Part shown: in pieces, positions 34,914 through 43,714 of the stretch
How positions within the stretch are numbered: position 1 is the stretch's first letter
Layout of the letters: every line of letters begins with the position of its first letter
Source: [Clostridium] innocuum
Lineage (GTDB): Bacteria; Bacillota_I; Bacilli_A; Erysipelotrichales; Erysipelotrichaceae
Length of the DNA stretch: 64,000 nucleotides
Direction: 5' to 3'
Assembly (NCBI GenBank): GCA_012317185.1
Contig: CP048838.1
Coordinates: 1 to 64,000, forward strand
Translations under genes and position numbers: made by a program
Notes under the pieces: model-generated
Told to the model about the DNA's origin: nothing
Seen by the model: the letters and a program-made list of their open reading frames with translations, nothing else
Databases searched by the model: none

Positions 34914-36546
34914 ACAGGTGGCAGGCGTCGACAGAAAAGAGCGAAAACCAATCAGCGTCAAGTGGAAGATTTTTGTCACACTGGTGTTCTTTATTGTCAT
35001 TATCATTGCAGTACTATGGTTTTTTCAGGTATTTTTTCTGGAAAAATTTTATATGTTTATCAAATCCAATTCCGTAAAAAAGGCCGCCAGTGAAGTAAAT
35101 GAAGTCATTACGCAGAAGCTGGATGGCTCACTGGATATGGAATCCTATAAAACAAAAATTTCAAACATTTCCCGCAATGGGGATTTCTGTGTCATCGTTT
35201 ATGATGAGGATACGAGCAAGGATCCGATTATGGGCAATGAAAGCGATGGCAAATGTATGCTCAGCAAATCTGCCAGCTATGCTGCCCATGCAGATGTTAT
35301 TGATGAACTGAAGGGGGAAGCCCTGTCACAGAAGAATGGAATAGCTTCCAGACTGATTGAGGATACTGCCAAGGTGGAGGTGCCCTTTGAATCCTTTCGT
35401 TTCTCTTTGACAAAGGAAGGTCTTATGATACCGCGTCCGGAGGCATTTCCATCACGGCTTACATCGGATATCAGAGACAACGGCAGGAATAAACAGAATA
35501 TGAAAATTTCCAAGGGTGTGCAGAATATGACCTACATCAGTGTGGTCACAGGAAGCAATTCCCATATGAAAATCAGTGTGATCAATGCACAGCTGACACC
35601 GGTAAATGCTACGATTGAAACAATCAAGACACAGTTTATCATCATTGCGGCAATATTGACTGTAGTGGCGCTTATGCTGGCCTTTTATCTTTCAAGAAAG
35701 ATTGCACGTCCCATCATCTCCATTAACAACGGAGCGAAAACGCTTGCGACCGGTCAGTATGATGTTGCCTTCAGCGGTAAGGGATATCTGGAAATTGAGG
35801 AGCTGAGCAATACGCTGAACTATGCTTCCAGAGAGCTGAGGAAGGTGGAGAATCTGCGGCGTGAGCTGATTGCGAATATGAGCCATGACCTGCGAACACC
35901 GCTGACAATGATCAGCGGATACGGGGAGGTTATGCGGGATATCCCCGGTGAGAACACACCGGAGAATGTACAGATTATCATTGATGAGACAAAACGTCTG
36001 ACCAATCTGGTGAATGATATGCTGGATCTATCCAAGCTGCAGGCAGGTGTACAGGAGCTGCATGCGGTTTCCATGAATCTGACGGATGAAATCCGCAGCA
36101 TCATCGAACGCTATGAAACTCTTTTAAAGCAGGATGAGTATGATATTCGCTTTGAATATAGAGAAGATGTCATAATTCAGGGAGATGTAATCAAGCTTGA
36201 TCAGGTTATCTATAATCTGATTAACAATGCCATCAACTACAGCGGAGAGGATCATCAGGTCATCGTGAAGCAGCTTCTTGAACAGGGAAGGGTTCGTATC
36301 GAAATAATCGATCATGGTCCGGGTATCGAAAAGGATAAGCTTGCGTATATCTGGGAACGGTATTACAAGGTGGATAAGACGCATGTGCGCTCCCGGGTTG
36401 GCAGCGGTCTGGGTCTGAGCATTGTTAAAGCTGTTCTGGAGCTTCATAAGGCTGAATACGGCGTACTTAGTGAAGAAGGAGTAGGAAGTACCTTCTGGTT
36501 CTCTCTGCCTTACAGCAAAAGCCAAAATGCAGAAATAAGGAAATAG
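34897..36546 (+). CDS. Membrane sensor histidine kinase (HAMP-HisKA-HATPase)
   Basis: This partner kinase has two membrane helices (about residues 22-46 and 245-267) framing an extracytoplasmic sensing region of about 200 residues. A HAMP linker follows (to about 325). HisKA has phosphoacceptor H in ANMSHDLRTPLTMISGYG near residue 330, and the C-terminal HATPase has NLINNAINYS (N box), DHGPGIE, and GSGLGLSIVK (G box). TTG at 34897 is taken as the start, with GGAG about 12 bases before it; GTG at 34918 is an alternative. Ligand unknown. A strong terminator follows. Confidence 0.93.
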   Translation: MKLKNKQVAGVDRKERKPISVKWKIFVTLVFFIVIIIAVLWFFQVFFLEKFYMFIKSNSVKKAASEVNEVITQKLDGSLDMESYKTKISNISRNGDFCVIVYDEDTSKDPIMGNESDGKCMLSKSASYAAHADVIDELKGEALSQKNGIASRLIEDTAKVEVPFESFRFSLTKEGLMIPRPEAFPSRLTSDIRDNGRNKQNMKISKGVQNMTYISVVTGSNSHMKISVINAQLTPVNATIETIKTQFIIIAAILTVVALMLAFYLSRKIARPIISINNGAKTLATGQYDVAFSGKGYLEIEELSNTLNYASRELRKVENLRRELIANMSHDLRTPLTMISGYGEVMRDIPGENTPENVQIIIDETKRLTNLVNDMLDLSKLQAGVQELHAVSMNLTDEIRSIIERYETLLKQDEYDIRFEYREDVIIQGDVIKLDQVIYNLINNAINYSGEDHQVIVKQLLEQGRVRIEIIDHGPGIEKDKLAYIWERYYKVDKTHVRSRVGSGLGLSIVKAVLELHKAEYGVLSEEGVGSTFWFSLPYSKSQNAEIRK

Positions 36547-36633
36547 CAGCTTTACTATTGCGGTAATATCCTGTTTCCAAAATTTCAATGGGAAATCACC
36601 GTAAATAAGAGCATGTATCAGATTATAATCTAG

Positions 36634-36673
36634 CAAAGCGTATGATACTCGTATGAGTACTATACGCTTTTTT
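36634..36673 (+). terminator. Intrinsic terminator after the two-component system
   Basis: AAAGCGTATgATACT pairs with AGTACTATACGCTTT and is followed by a T-run. Stem of about 14 base pairs with an unpaired position. Confidence 0.85.
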
Positions 36674-37169
36674 ATGAAATGAAACCTCAAGATAGAGATT
36701 CAGAAAAGCTTGTCTGAAATAGCAACAAGAAAGAAATACTTTTTTATGATAGATAACTTGCAGGCTGTACAGGTAAAGCAGGTTTGAAAACGAAGCTTAA
36801 AGGTTTCGCACACGAAAATTGAAATTACAATTATTCTATAGGTGGAAAGGTTATAGAAACTCTGTTTACTGGTATAAAAACGGTATGGTCCAATAGGAAA
36901 GGACTGTTAAATAAAATGTGATAAGAAAAGGCTTTTGATAAGCTGTGAAATTGTCCTATGCTTTGAGATATGCTTGGCTTGGTGAATCGCTGAACAGACT
37001 AAATAAAAATACCATTCTTACAATAGTGAAATTGAAAGCTATATATTACATATAGATTCATAAACATTTGCTCAATCATGTTTTCTTTTCTGATTTTACA
37101 GCTTGATATCTGTGTGATGTTTCGATAGGATTATCAATATCTATATCATCATTTTACGTACACGAATAG
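36674..37169. other. Non-coding AT-rich stretch before the beta-glucoside operon
   Basis: These 496 bases show no gene or RNA element I can support on either strand. Open frames in it are short and lack ribosome sites. It separates two convergent transcription units and holds only their terminators at its edges. Confidence 0.4.
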
Positions 37170-37220
37170 AAAAAGAGAATACAGTGGTAACGCCTAAAGG
37201 CAGCGTCCCTGTATCCTCTC
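37170..37220 (-). terminator. Intrinsic terminator of the beta-glucoside operon
   Basis: On the reverse strand AGAGGATACAG folds with CTGTATTCTCT, with an inner GCC/GGC stem, followed by TTTTTC. It lies about 40 bases after the bglA stop. Confidence 0.8.
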
Positions 37221-37261
37221 ATTATCAATTTGCACAGATTATGCAATATTTTCATCTTCTG

Positions 37262-38692
37262 TTAATCCAGATCCTCACCATTGGATGCAATTACTTTTTT
37301 ATACCAATAAAAGGAGTCCTTTCTGCTGCGGTTATAAGTTCCGTTCCCTTTATCATCTGCATCCACATAAACAAACCCATAACGCTTTTTCATTTCCCCT
37401 GTACCGGCACTGACAAGATCAATACATCCCCATGGACAAAAGCCGATTAAATCTACGTTGTCTATATCAACAGCATCCTTCAGAGCCTTAATATGCTCTC
37501 TCAGATATTCAATACGATAGCTGTCATGAATTTTACCATCCTCTACTACATCGATGGCTCCTAAGCCATTCTCCACAATCATAAGTGGTATTTGATATCT
37601 TGCATAAAGTTCATTCAGTGTATAACGCAGCCCTAAAGGATCGATTTGCCAGCCCCAATCATTCGCCTTTAAATATGGATTTTTAACACCGCCAAATAGA
37701 TTTCCTTTTGTTTTTAAAAGGGAATTATCCGTTGAAATACAGTTACTCATATAATAGGAGAAGGAAAAGAAATCTACTGTACCGGCCTTTAAAATTTCGG
37801 TATCTCCTTCCTCCATTTTAATTTCTATATTATGTTCTTGCCATATTCGTTTTGCAAAATAAGGATATTTCCCTTTTACCTGTACATCCCCGCAATAATA
37901 ATTGCAGTATTCCCATGATTTTTGATTTGCTAATTGATCTTCAGGATTACAGGAATAAGCATAATTCGCTGTTAAAGCCACCATACACCCTATCTTGAAA
38001 TCAGGATTGATTTTATGTCCTAACTGAACAGCTTTTGCTGAAGCGATGAACTGATGATGCAATGCTTGAAACCTCTGCTGTGGAATGTCTACCTGATCAT
38101 AATTAGAGGTTGTTCCTTCATTAAGGATACCTAATCCCAGATATCCACCAAAAGAATATACTCCTGCATTGATTTCATTAAATGTCAGCCAAAATTTAAC
38201 TTTATGCTGATATCTTTTAAAAATAGTATCACAATACTTAATATATAAATCAACTAATCTTCTATCTACCCATCCATTATACGTTTCTGTTAAATAAAAC
38301 GGATTTTCATAATGTGATATGGTCACGATTGGCTCTATGGAAGCCGCAATCAGTTCGTCGAAAACATTGTCATAAAACTGTAAACCTTCCTCATTTGGAG
38401 TTTCTTCAATTCCCTTTGGAAATATTCTGCTCCAAGAAATGCTCATACGAAATGCCTTGAATCCCATCTCCTTCATCAATGCAATATCTTCCTTATAATG
38501 ATGATAAAAGTCACTTGCTTTGTGATTTGGATAGAACAAGTTTTTGTCAATCGTTTTTGTGATATATCTAGGCTCCTTCAATGAGCCGTTCGTCATCATA
38601 TCACAGATACTCGGACCTTTTCCTCCTTCGTTCCAGCCTCCTTCGAACTGATTAGCAGCAGTAGAGCCGCCCCATAAAAAGTTTTTTCTCAT
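37262..38692 (-). CDS. bglA: 6-phospho-beta-glucosidase (GH1)
   Basis: This enzyme splits phosphorylated beta-glucosides imported by the adjacent PTS (for example cellobiose-6-P or salicin-6-P). The 476-residue protein is a GH1 barrel with the acid/base E173 (TFNEINAG) and nucleophile E374 (MIVENGLG). The C-terminal GEMKKRYGFVYVD, with its Lys and Tyr, is the signature for 6-phospho substrates. Ribosome site and 16-base gap tie it to EIIBC upstream. It is the last gene of the operon. The exact aglycone is not predictable. Confidence 0.94.
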   Translation of the reverse strand: MRKNFLWGGSTAANQFEGGWNEGGKGPSICDMMTNGSLKEPRYITKTIDKNLFYPNHKASDFYHHYKEDIALMKEMGFKAFRMSISWSRIFPKGIEETPNEEGLQFYDNVFDELIAASIEPIVTISHYENPFYLTETYNGWVDRRLVDLYIKYCDTIFKRYQHKVKFWLTFNEINAGVYSFGGYLGLGILNEGTTSNYDQVDIPQQRFQALHHQFIASAKAVQLGHKINPDFKIGCMVALTANYAYSCNPEDQLANQKSWEYCNYYCGDVQVKGKYPYFAKRIWQEHNIEIKMEEGDTEILKAGTVDFFSFSYYMSNCISTDNSLLKTKGNLFGGVKNPYLKANDWGWQIDPLGLRYTLNELYARYQIPLMIVENGLGAIDVVEDGKIHDSYRIEYLREHIKALKDAVDIDNVDLIGFCPWGCIDLVSAGTGEMKKRYGFVYVDADDKGNGTYNRSRKDSFYWYKKVIASNGEDLD

Positions 38693-38708
38693 GTTCTCTA
38701 TCTCCTAA

Positions 38709-40088
38709 CTAATAATTTTCTTTTTCTTTAAATAAAATCAGGGTTAAAACAAATGTAATAACCATAGCAATAACAACGCCGATTATATAATTTACAATGT
38801 TCATAATTTCTTTTGACATGAATCCTGCCAAGGCGAATACACCCAAACCACTCATTGCGACTAGTTTTGAACCCATGATTCCCGCATAACATCCACCAAT
38901 AAAGCCGCCGATAACAGATGCGATAAGTGGCGTTTTAAATCTGAAATTGACCCCGAAAAGCGCAGGCTCTGTAACACCGGCCAGAAAGGCAGTTAAGGAT
39001 GCAGAGCTGGCAACACCTTTTGTATTCCTATTTTTGGATTTAATGGTTACCGCAAACGCTGCAGCAGATTGTGTAAAGTTCGCAATATAACAAGCTGGAA
39101 TTATCAATGGGTCATAGCCGAATTTAGTAAAGAATGACATGCAGACCGGAGCCAATGTAGAATGCATTCCTGTTACGATTAGAATAGGATATATTCCTGA
39201 TAAAATACCTACTCCTAAAAATCCGACATTGTTATAGATTTCTTCAACAATCCAAGTGATTCCATCACCTAAAAAGATTCCTGCGGGAGCTATCAGACAA
39301 AGTGTAAGAGGCAGCATAACAATAACAGTACACAGAGGAACCATCATAATTCTAATGATTTCCGGCATCACTTTTTTAAATAACCGTTCTACATAGCTCA
39401 TTACAAATACAACCATAATTGATGGGAATATCATATTCGTATATGTAGCTGCATAAACAGGCAATCCAAACAATGTAACTGATGTACCTTCTGTAAAGGA
39501 ATTCATCAGAGAAGGAAATACTAATAAACAGCATAAGCCCATCGCTAGGCTGGGATCGGTCTTAAACTTCTTAGCTGCTGTATATGCTACAAAAATCGGC
39601 ATAAAATACAATGGAGCATCACTTGCATATCCTAAAACAAGATAGGTGGAGGATTCTGCCGGAAGAATACCTACCAGATTCGCCAGAACCATTAAAACCT
39701 TAATCAATCCAGTTGCCATGAAAATAGGAATCAAAGGTATGATAGAACCTGTGATACCCTCTAATATTGCGGCAAAGCTGAATTTCTTTTTCTCACCATC
39801 CAAATTTTCGTTAACGGCATCCTGTTGTGCCAACCCTGTTTTCTTACATATCAGCTGATAAGCATCACCTACAGCTTGACCAATAATAATTTGTAATTGC
39901 TCACCAGACCATTGACAACCCATAACCCCCTGTACTTGTTCTATAGCTTCTTTTTTCACTAAGCTTTTATCCTTTACATTAAAACGTAAACGTGTAATAC
40001 AATGGGTGAAAAATGTTATATTTTCTTTTCCACCCACCAGATCAATAACACTATTTGCTAAATCTTCGTATTTTTCTTTCTTCGCCAT
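38709..40088 (-). CDS. bglP: PTS beta-glucoside EIIBC
   Basis: EIIBC imports and phosphorylates beta-glucosides. The EIIB domain (about residues 1-85) has the phosphoacceptor C30 in THCITRLRF. EIIC follows with about ten membrane helices, including a GITxPALFGV-like segment (AGVTEPALFGVNFR). There is no fused EIIA; a separate EIIA gene lies upstream. ATG at 40088 (MAKKEKYEDLAN) is preferred: AAAGGAG lies 8 bases before it, and the upstream in-frame codons correspond to the terminator and gap. That gives 459 residues. Expression depends on the RAT/terminator switch at 40161-40241. Confidence 0.93.
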   Translation of the reverse strand: MAKKEKYEDLANSVIDLVGGKENITFFTHCITRLRFNVKDKSLVKKEAIEQVQGVMGCQWSGEQLQIIIGQAVGDAYQLICKKTGLAQQDAVNENLDGEKKKFSFAAILEGITGSIIPLIPIFMATGLIKVLMVLANLVGILPAESSTYLVLGYASDAPLYFMPIFVAYTAAKKFKTDPSLAMGLCCLLVFPSLMNSFTEGTSVTLFGLPVYAATYTNMIFPSIMVVFVMSYVERLFKKVMPEIIRIMMVPLCTVIVMLPLTLCLIAPAGIFLGDGITWIVEEIYNNVGFLGVGILSGIYPILIVTGMHSTLAPVCMSFFTKFGYDPLIIPACYIANFTQSAAAFAVTIKSKNRNTKGVASSASLTAFLAGVTEPALFGVNFRFKTPLIASVIGGFIGGCYAGIMGSKLVAMSGLGVFALAGFMSKEIMNIVNYIIGVVIAMVITFVLTLILFKEKENY

Positions 40089-40160
40089 AAATCTTTCTCC
40101 TTTTTTTCTGAATATATATGCAAACAATGTATTTCGCGCGATAATACATTGAATTTGCCT

Positions 40161-40241
40161 AAAATAAAACCTCAACACAAAAACACATGAAAATACTGTG
40201 TTCTTATGTTGAGGTAATGCCCAACTTAATGGTTACAATCC
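40161..40241 (-). promoter_or_regulatory. Second RAT/terminator antitermination switch (before EIIBC)
   Basis: On the reverse strand the ribonucleic antiterminator reads GGATTGTAAC, a spacer, and GGGCATTACC (40213-40241). It overlaps the 5' arm of a terminator (ACCTCAAC with GTTGAGGT, then TTTTATTTT, ending near 40161). LicT/BglG binding to the RAT would block the terminator. The RAT includes the last codons and stop of licT, so the antiterminator's own mRNA end is its binding site. Confidence 0.82.
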
Positions 40242-41062
40242 TCTCTGCTACATAATTGATTAATATGTAACATTAGATATAATAACTCTTCTTCACTAAG
40301 GGTCCAATCCAATGCTTCTATCAAATATTCCTTAATATGAAGGACACAATGAAATGTGTTTTCATATGCTTCTCTCATATAATCGTACATTTTTTTATTC
40401 TCACTTGCTATTGCTGTGTCTTCTTCTCTGCGCTTAAGTAAATACTGCAAATGTGAAACGAATCGGGAGTAATTAAAGCCTTCCTTATCGATATGAATAG
40501 CAAAGTCCTCTTCTATCATATTCGTAAGATCGTTAATAATCTGCTTTTCATTGACTTCGTCTGTTTCATTTCTCTGCATATTCTCAGCATTGATGAAATG
40601 CAAAGCAATACTGACAGCCTCATCTTTCGATAAATGAACATTCATTTCTTTATTGATAAGTTTAACGGCGAACTCGCCGATATACATTTCATTTTCATAT
40701 AAATACTGAATATCATATACAAACGGCATTTTGATATCCATATTTTTTTTATATCGGTCAATTGCGAAATTGATATGATCCGCAAGTGTAAATACAATAT
40801 TCGAATTAATTTCATTCATAATTCGCATTTTTGCCTGATCTGTAATTTTTATGCTTAATGCAAATACATCTTCCGAAATCTCATTCAACAATCCTAAATA
40901 GCTGGGATTGATACCATAATAGGTCCTCCAGATTTTATTCAAATCTGTAAGCTCATATGGGATTTTAGGAAAACCGATTCCTTTTCCAAAGGCGATCAAT
41001 TCATGTCCATCATTATCGATACAAACTGCTACATTGTTGTTGATTTTCTTAATGACCTTCAT
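40226..41062 (-). CDS. licT: LicT/BglG family transcription antiterminator
   Basis: This RNA-binding antiterminator binds RAT hairpins when beta-glucoside is being transported. The N-terminal CAT domain (residues 1-56, MKVIKKINNNVAVCI...) binds RNA. Two PRD modules follow, with conserved histidines (LADHINFAI near 100, ALHFINAE near 159, RFVSHLQYLL near 208, LMLHINQL near 270) that are phosphorylated by HPr or EIIB. The 278-residue length is standard. It lies between EIIA and EIIBC, with RAT elements before both. Its last codons are part of the second RAT. Confidence 0.94.
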   Translation of the reverse strand: MKVIKKINNNVAVCIDNDGHELIAFGKGIGFPKIPYELTDLNKIWRTYYGINPSYLGLLNEISEDVFALSIKITDQAKMRIMNEINSNIVFTLADHINFAIDRYKKNMDIKMPFVYDIQYLYENEMYIGEFAVKLINKEMNVHLSKDEAVSIALHFINAENMQRNETDEVNEKQIINDLTNMIEEDFAIHIDKEGFNYSRFVSHLQYLLKRREEDTAIASENKKMYDYMREAYENTFHCVLHIKEYLIEALDWTLSEEELLYLMLHINQLCSREDCNH

Positions 41063-41083
41063 GAATATTTCTCCCTTCTGCTC

Positions 41084-41563
41084 CTAATCAAATGAAATAA
41101 CTTTATCCTCCCCCATTATAACATGACCTCCAGCGTCTTCGATAGTCATTTTGTATTCGCTGGTATTCGTCACAACCATTGGTGTTGTTAGATTAACGCC
41201 CTGTTCTTTCATAAATGCTCGATCAATTTCTATCAATGGTGTCCCTTTTTTTACCTTGTCCCCTGTCTGCACGAATGCATGCAGTCCCTGACCATTCAGA
41301 TTCACTGTGTCCAGTCCAATATGAATAAGTATTTCCGCACCGTTTTTTGCTGTAATTCCCACTGCGTGTGAGGTATGAGCGACCGTTGCGATGATGCCGT
41401 CACAAGGTGCATAGACGATTGCATCTTCAAATTGGAAGCCAATGCCTTCACCCATCATCTTTTCAGCAAACACTTTATCAGGAACCTGTGTGATTGCAAT
41501 TGTTTTTCCTGTAACTGGAGCATATAATGTGATATTTTCTTTCTTTTTAAATACACTAAACAT
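41084..41563 (-). CDS. PTS glucose-family EIIA component
   Basis: This soluble phosphocarrier passes phosphate from HPr to the EIIB domain downstream. The 159-residue protein has the EIIA-Glc fold with H66 and the phosphorylated H81 (ILIHIGLDTVNL). GAAGGAA precedes the ATG. It is the first gene of the operon, behind a RAT/terminator. A separate EIIA is unusual next to BglP-type EIIBC, which often has it fused. Its charge may also signal to carbon catabolite control, but nothing here shows that. Confidence 0.92.
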   Translation of the reverse strand: MFSVFKKKENITLYAPVTGKTIAITQVPDKVFAEKMMGEGIGFQFEDAIVYAPCDGIIATVAHTSHAVGITAKNGAEILIHIGLDTVNLNGQGLHAFVQTGDKVKKGTPLIEIDRAFMKEQGVNLTTPMVVTNTSEYKMTIEDAGGHVIMGEDKVISFD

Positions 41564-41585
41564 AGGATTCCTTCCTTTCTGACAA

Positions 41586-41664
41586 ATAAAAAACTCTTCA
41601 GCTGCTTACACAAAAAACAGATTTAATCCTGTTTAAGGTAATGCCTCCCGAAGAGTTACAATCC
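41586..41664 (-). promoter_or_regulatory. First RAT/terminator antitermination switch (before EIIA)
   Basis: On the reverse strand the RAT reads GGATTGTAACTCTTCGGG, then AGGCATTACC (41637-41664). Its AACTCTTC arm pairs with GAAGAGTT at about 41588-41600, followed by TTTTTTAT, a terminator. Antiterminator binding and terminator folding are therefore exclusive, as in licT-bglPH systems. Confidence 0.88.
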
Positions 41665-41684
41665 AATATCTTATTTGCACCTAT

Positions 41685-41713
41685 ATCTTAGCACTCGATG
41701 AAAACGTTGTCAA
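41685..41713 (-). promoter_or_regulatory. Promoter of the beta-glucoside operon with overlapping cre-like site
   Basis: Reverse strand: TTGACA (41708-41713), a 17-base spacer, TAAGAT (41685-41690). The reverse-strand sequence TGACAACGTTTTCA (41699-41712) matches the CcpA cre consensus with one mismatch and covers the -35, so glucose repression is likely. Start of transcription falls about 20 bases before the first RAT. Confidence 0.75.
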
Positions 41714-42040
41714 TAATATTTTTTGGTAATGTAAAAATGTAAAAAAGTAAAAATGTAATAGGATGTTTTACTATTCACCCATTCATCAAGCTGAAAAAAA
41801 GAAAGAAACAAAATGTTCTTTTTATGCAAAGGACACTATTTTACAGCTTATAAAGAGTCTGTATATATTTTCAATATTTTAATTGACATCCTGTAGAAAG
41901 TCATACAAATCACATACCTTTAAATTAATTAGGGAAGGGGTAAGCATATAAAAGTAACAAAATAGCTGTTTAAGCATCCTGAGATCATGGAAAGAGCGGT
42001 TATAGTTTGTCTGAAAATTACGGATATTTCTTATCTAAAA
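41714..42040. other. AT-rich gap between the PTS operon and the IS element
   Basis: These 327 bases hold no gene. A short A/T-rich direct repeat (GTAAAAATG repeated near 41730-41758) and a TTGACA at about 41882-41887 without a good -10 are the only features. Confidence 0.4.
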
Positions 42041-42051
42041 AGCAGGCAGAA

Positions 42052-43497
42052 TACCCCCACCTCAGTGGTCGATGAACAGGTGGGGGATGAATGCAGCCAT
42101 CTTTCTTTTCATCCCTGTTTTCTTTCTATTTTCACGAATCTTTCCTTAAGCTTTTCTTACGTTCGTGGTATAATGATGTCAACAAAAGGAGGGGTTCCAA
42201 CATGAAATCATATCGTACATATTCTAGTATCCTATCTGCTAATCACCCGCAAAACCCCCGGCTTTTCTGCTCTTACGCATCGTGCTAAAAATCTGTACAA
42301 CATCGCTTCATTCTATATAAGAAATGCGTACAGTGCTTCCATCAAATCAAATGAGGATCGCTTTCCACATGAGTTACAGGTTCTGGAAGAACTCAATGGT
42401 GTCGTTGATGAATTGAATGTCATACGTCAAAAGCATCATAGCACACCATTCCACATCATTGATCATGAACATCGCTTTGTTTCCATGCAGCATCTGGATG
42501 GTTTTTTCAAATTGCGTGACCAGATCGATTACCGTGCTCTTCCTGCGCAAGAAAATCAGAATGTTTTGCATATGCTGTATCGTGACTGGAAAAGCTTTTT
42601 TGCTGCTTTAGCGGATTACAAAGCACATCCTGACAAATATGAAGCAGTCCCTCATATTCCTCGATATGCAGATAAAGACGGTTATAAACCCTTGATCTTC
42701 ACCAATCAGATATGCAAACTGAGAAAAGACAAACATGGTTGGTATGTAAAGTTTCCTAAGGCAGTGCTGCAGACAGGGTGTATACGTGACCGATATGATC
42801 TTGGTAGGATGGACCTGCATGAACAGAAGCTGAAGGCAGTACGTCTGATTCCCAATGAAGATACTATCAAGCTTGAAATCGTATGCGAGATAGAAATCAA
42901 GGAACCGGCGATACCAATCCATGAGGCAACCAGAGTAGCCGGTATAGATATTGGTGTCGATAATCTGACAGCGATTGCGTTTACGAGCGGACACCGCCCT
43001 GTGCTGATAAAAGGAAATGAAATAAAGGCAGTCAATCAATACTATAACAAACAGATCGCACATTATCGCTCACTGCTAAGAATCGGAAAGAAGGATAGCA
43101 AAGGGATCCATCAAACAAAACGAATGAAACGTATCAGCGAAAAGCGAAATCGACGTGTAAAGGATATCCTACACAAAGCATCAAGAAAAATAATAGATCT
43201 ATGTGTGGAGGAAGGAATCGAAGTTATCGTCGTAGGAAATCATGCGGGTTGGAAGAAGCTGAAAAAAATTAAACGAGGATTGTACAGAAGCAAAAACGGC
43301 ATTCTAATGAATGCTGATATCAACGGAGCAAGCAATATCATACGAAAAGTATATCCATGTATGCCAAAGCGAGAGCGATGGAGTAGAGGTACGGTGAACG
43401 TACCAGTTACGTGTATCTGAACACGGACAAAAAGTTTTGATGAATGTGCAGGCTTTCATTAGAAGCCGCTTGCTCTTTAGCTGGCGGTAGTTCACTA
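42052..43497 (+). mobile_element. Decayed IS200/IS605-type element (TnpB only)
   Basis: The element lacks tnpA and carries only a damaged tnpB. At the left, CCCCCACCT (42054-42062) pairs perfectly with AGGTGGGGG (42078-42086) across 15 bases, like the end hairpins TnpA recognises. At the right, GGCTT/AAGCC and CCGC/GCGG hairpins (43451-43490) follow the stop codon and end in GGTAGTTCAC, typical of right ends in this family. The ends are approximate. No target duplication is expected for this mechanism. Confidence 0.7.
42202..43420 (+). pseudogene. tnpB: TnpB (OrfB) nuclease gene, frameshifted and internally deleted
   Basis: The frame from ATG 42202 (with AAAGGAGGGG upstream) closes at 42288, but the neighbouring frame continues the protein as LTHRAKNLYNIASFYIRN. 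Removing one C in the CCC at 42246-42248 would rejoin them. The downstream frame, to 43420, has the RuvC Asp segment AGIDIGVDNL near the middle. VIVVGNHAGWKK is followed directly by KKIKRGLYRSKNG. In full relatives roughly 60 residues separate these, holding the second catalytic Glu and the start of the zinc-finger region. NADINGA near the end retains the third acidic residue. A working nuclease is not expected. Confidence 0.8.
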
Positions 43498-43592
43498 AAC
43501 ATCACGTAAATGGAAGAAAAATATCAGGAAAAATGCTTACACTTTTTCATGTAAATAAAAAAAAGCATTTACAGTCCCACAAACACTGAAAT

Positions 43593-43714
43593 TGAGGTAT
43601 AATAAGTGTCAGAGCAAATAGAGATGAAGGTTCATCTACAACATAAACAATCTGAATACACGTAAATGCCGCGTGTATTTTCTATTGTCATTGTTCTAGG
43701 TTAAGGAGGATTCT
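43593..43714 (+). promoter_or_regulatory. nrdDG promoter and leader with a hairpin
   Basis: TATAAT at about 43598-43603 would start transcription near 43610, giving a leader of about 105 bases. AATACACG pairs with CGTGTATT (43655-43680) and is followed by TTTTCTATTG, so it resembles a terminator or attenuator. It could also simply end transcription from the IS side. No NrdR box was recognised. The ribosome site of nrdD, AAGGAGG (about 43702-43708), lies downstream. Confidence 0.5.

Noticed and set aside
41727..41760. GTAAAAATG direct repeats, considered as a repeat array
   Set aside because: A few short, imperfect A/T-rich units without spacers; not CRISPR and not clearly functional.
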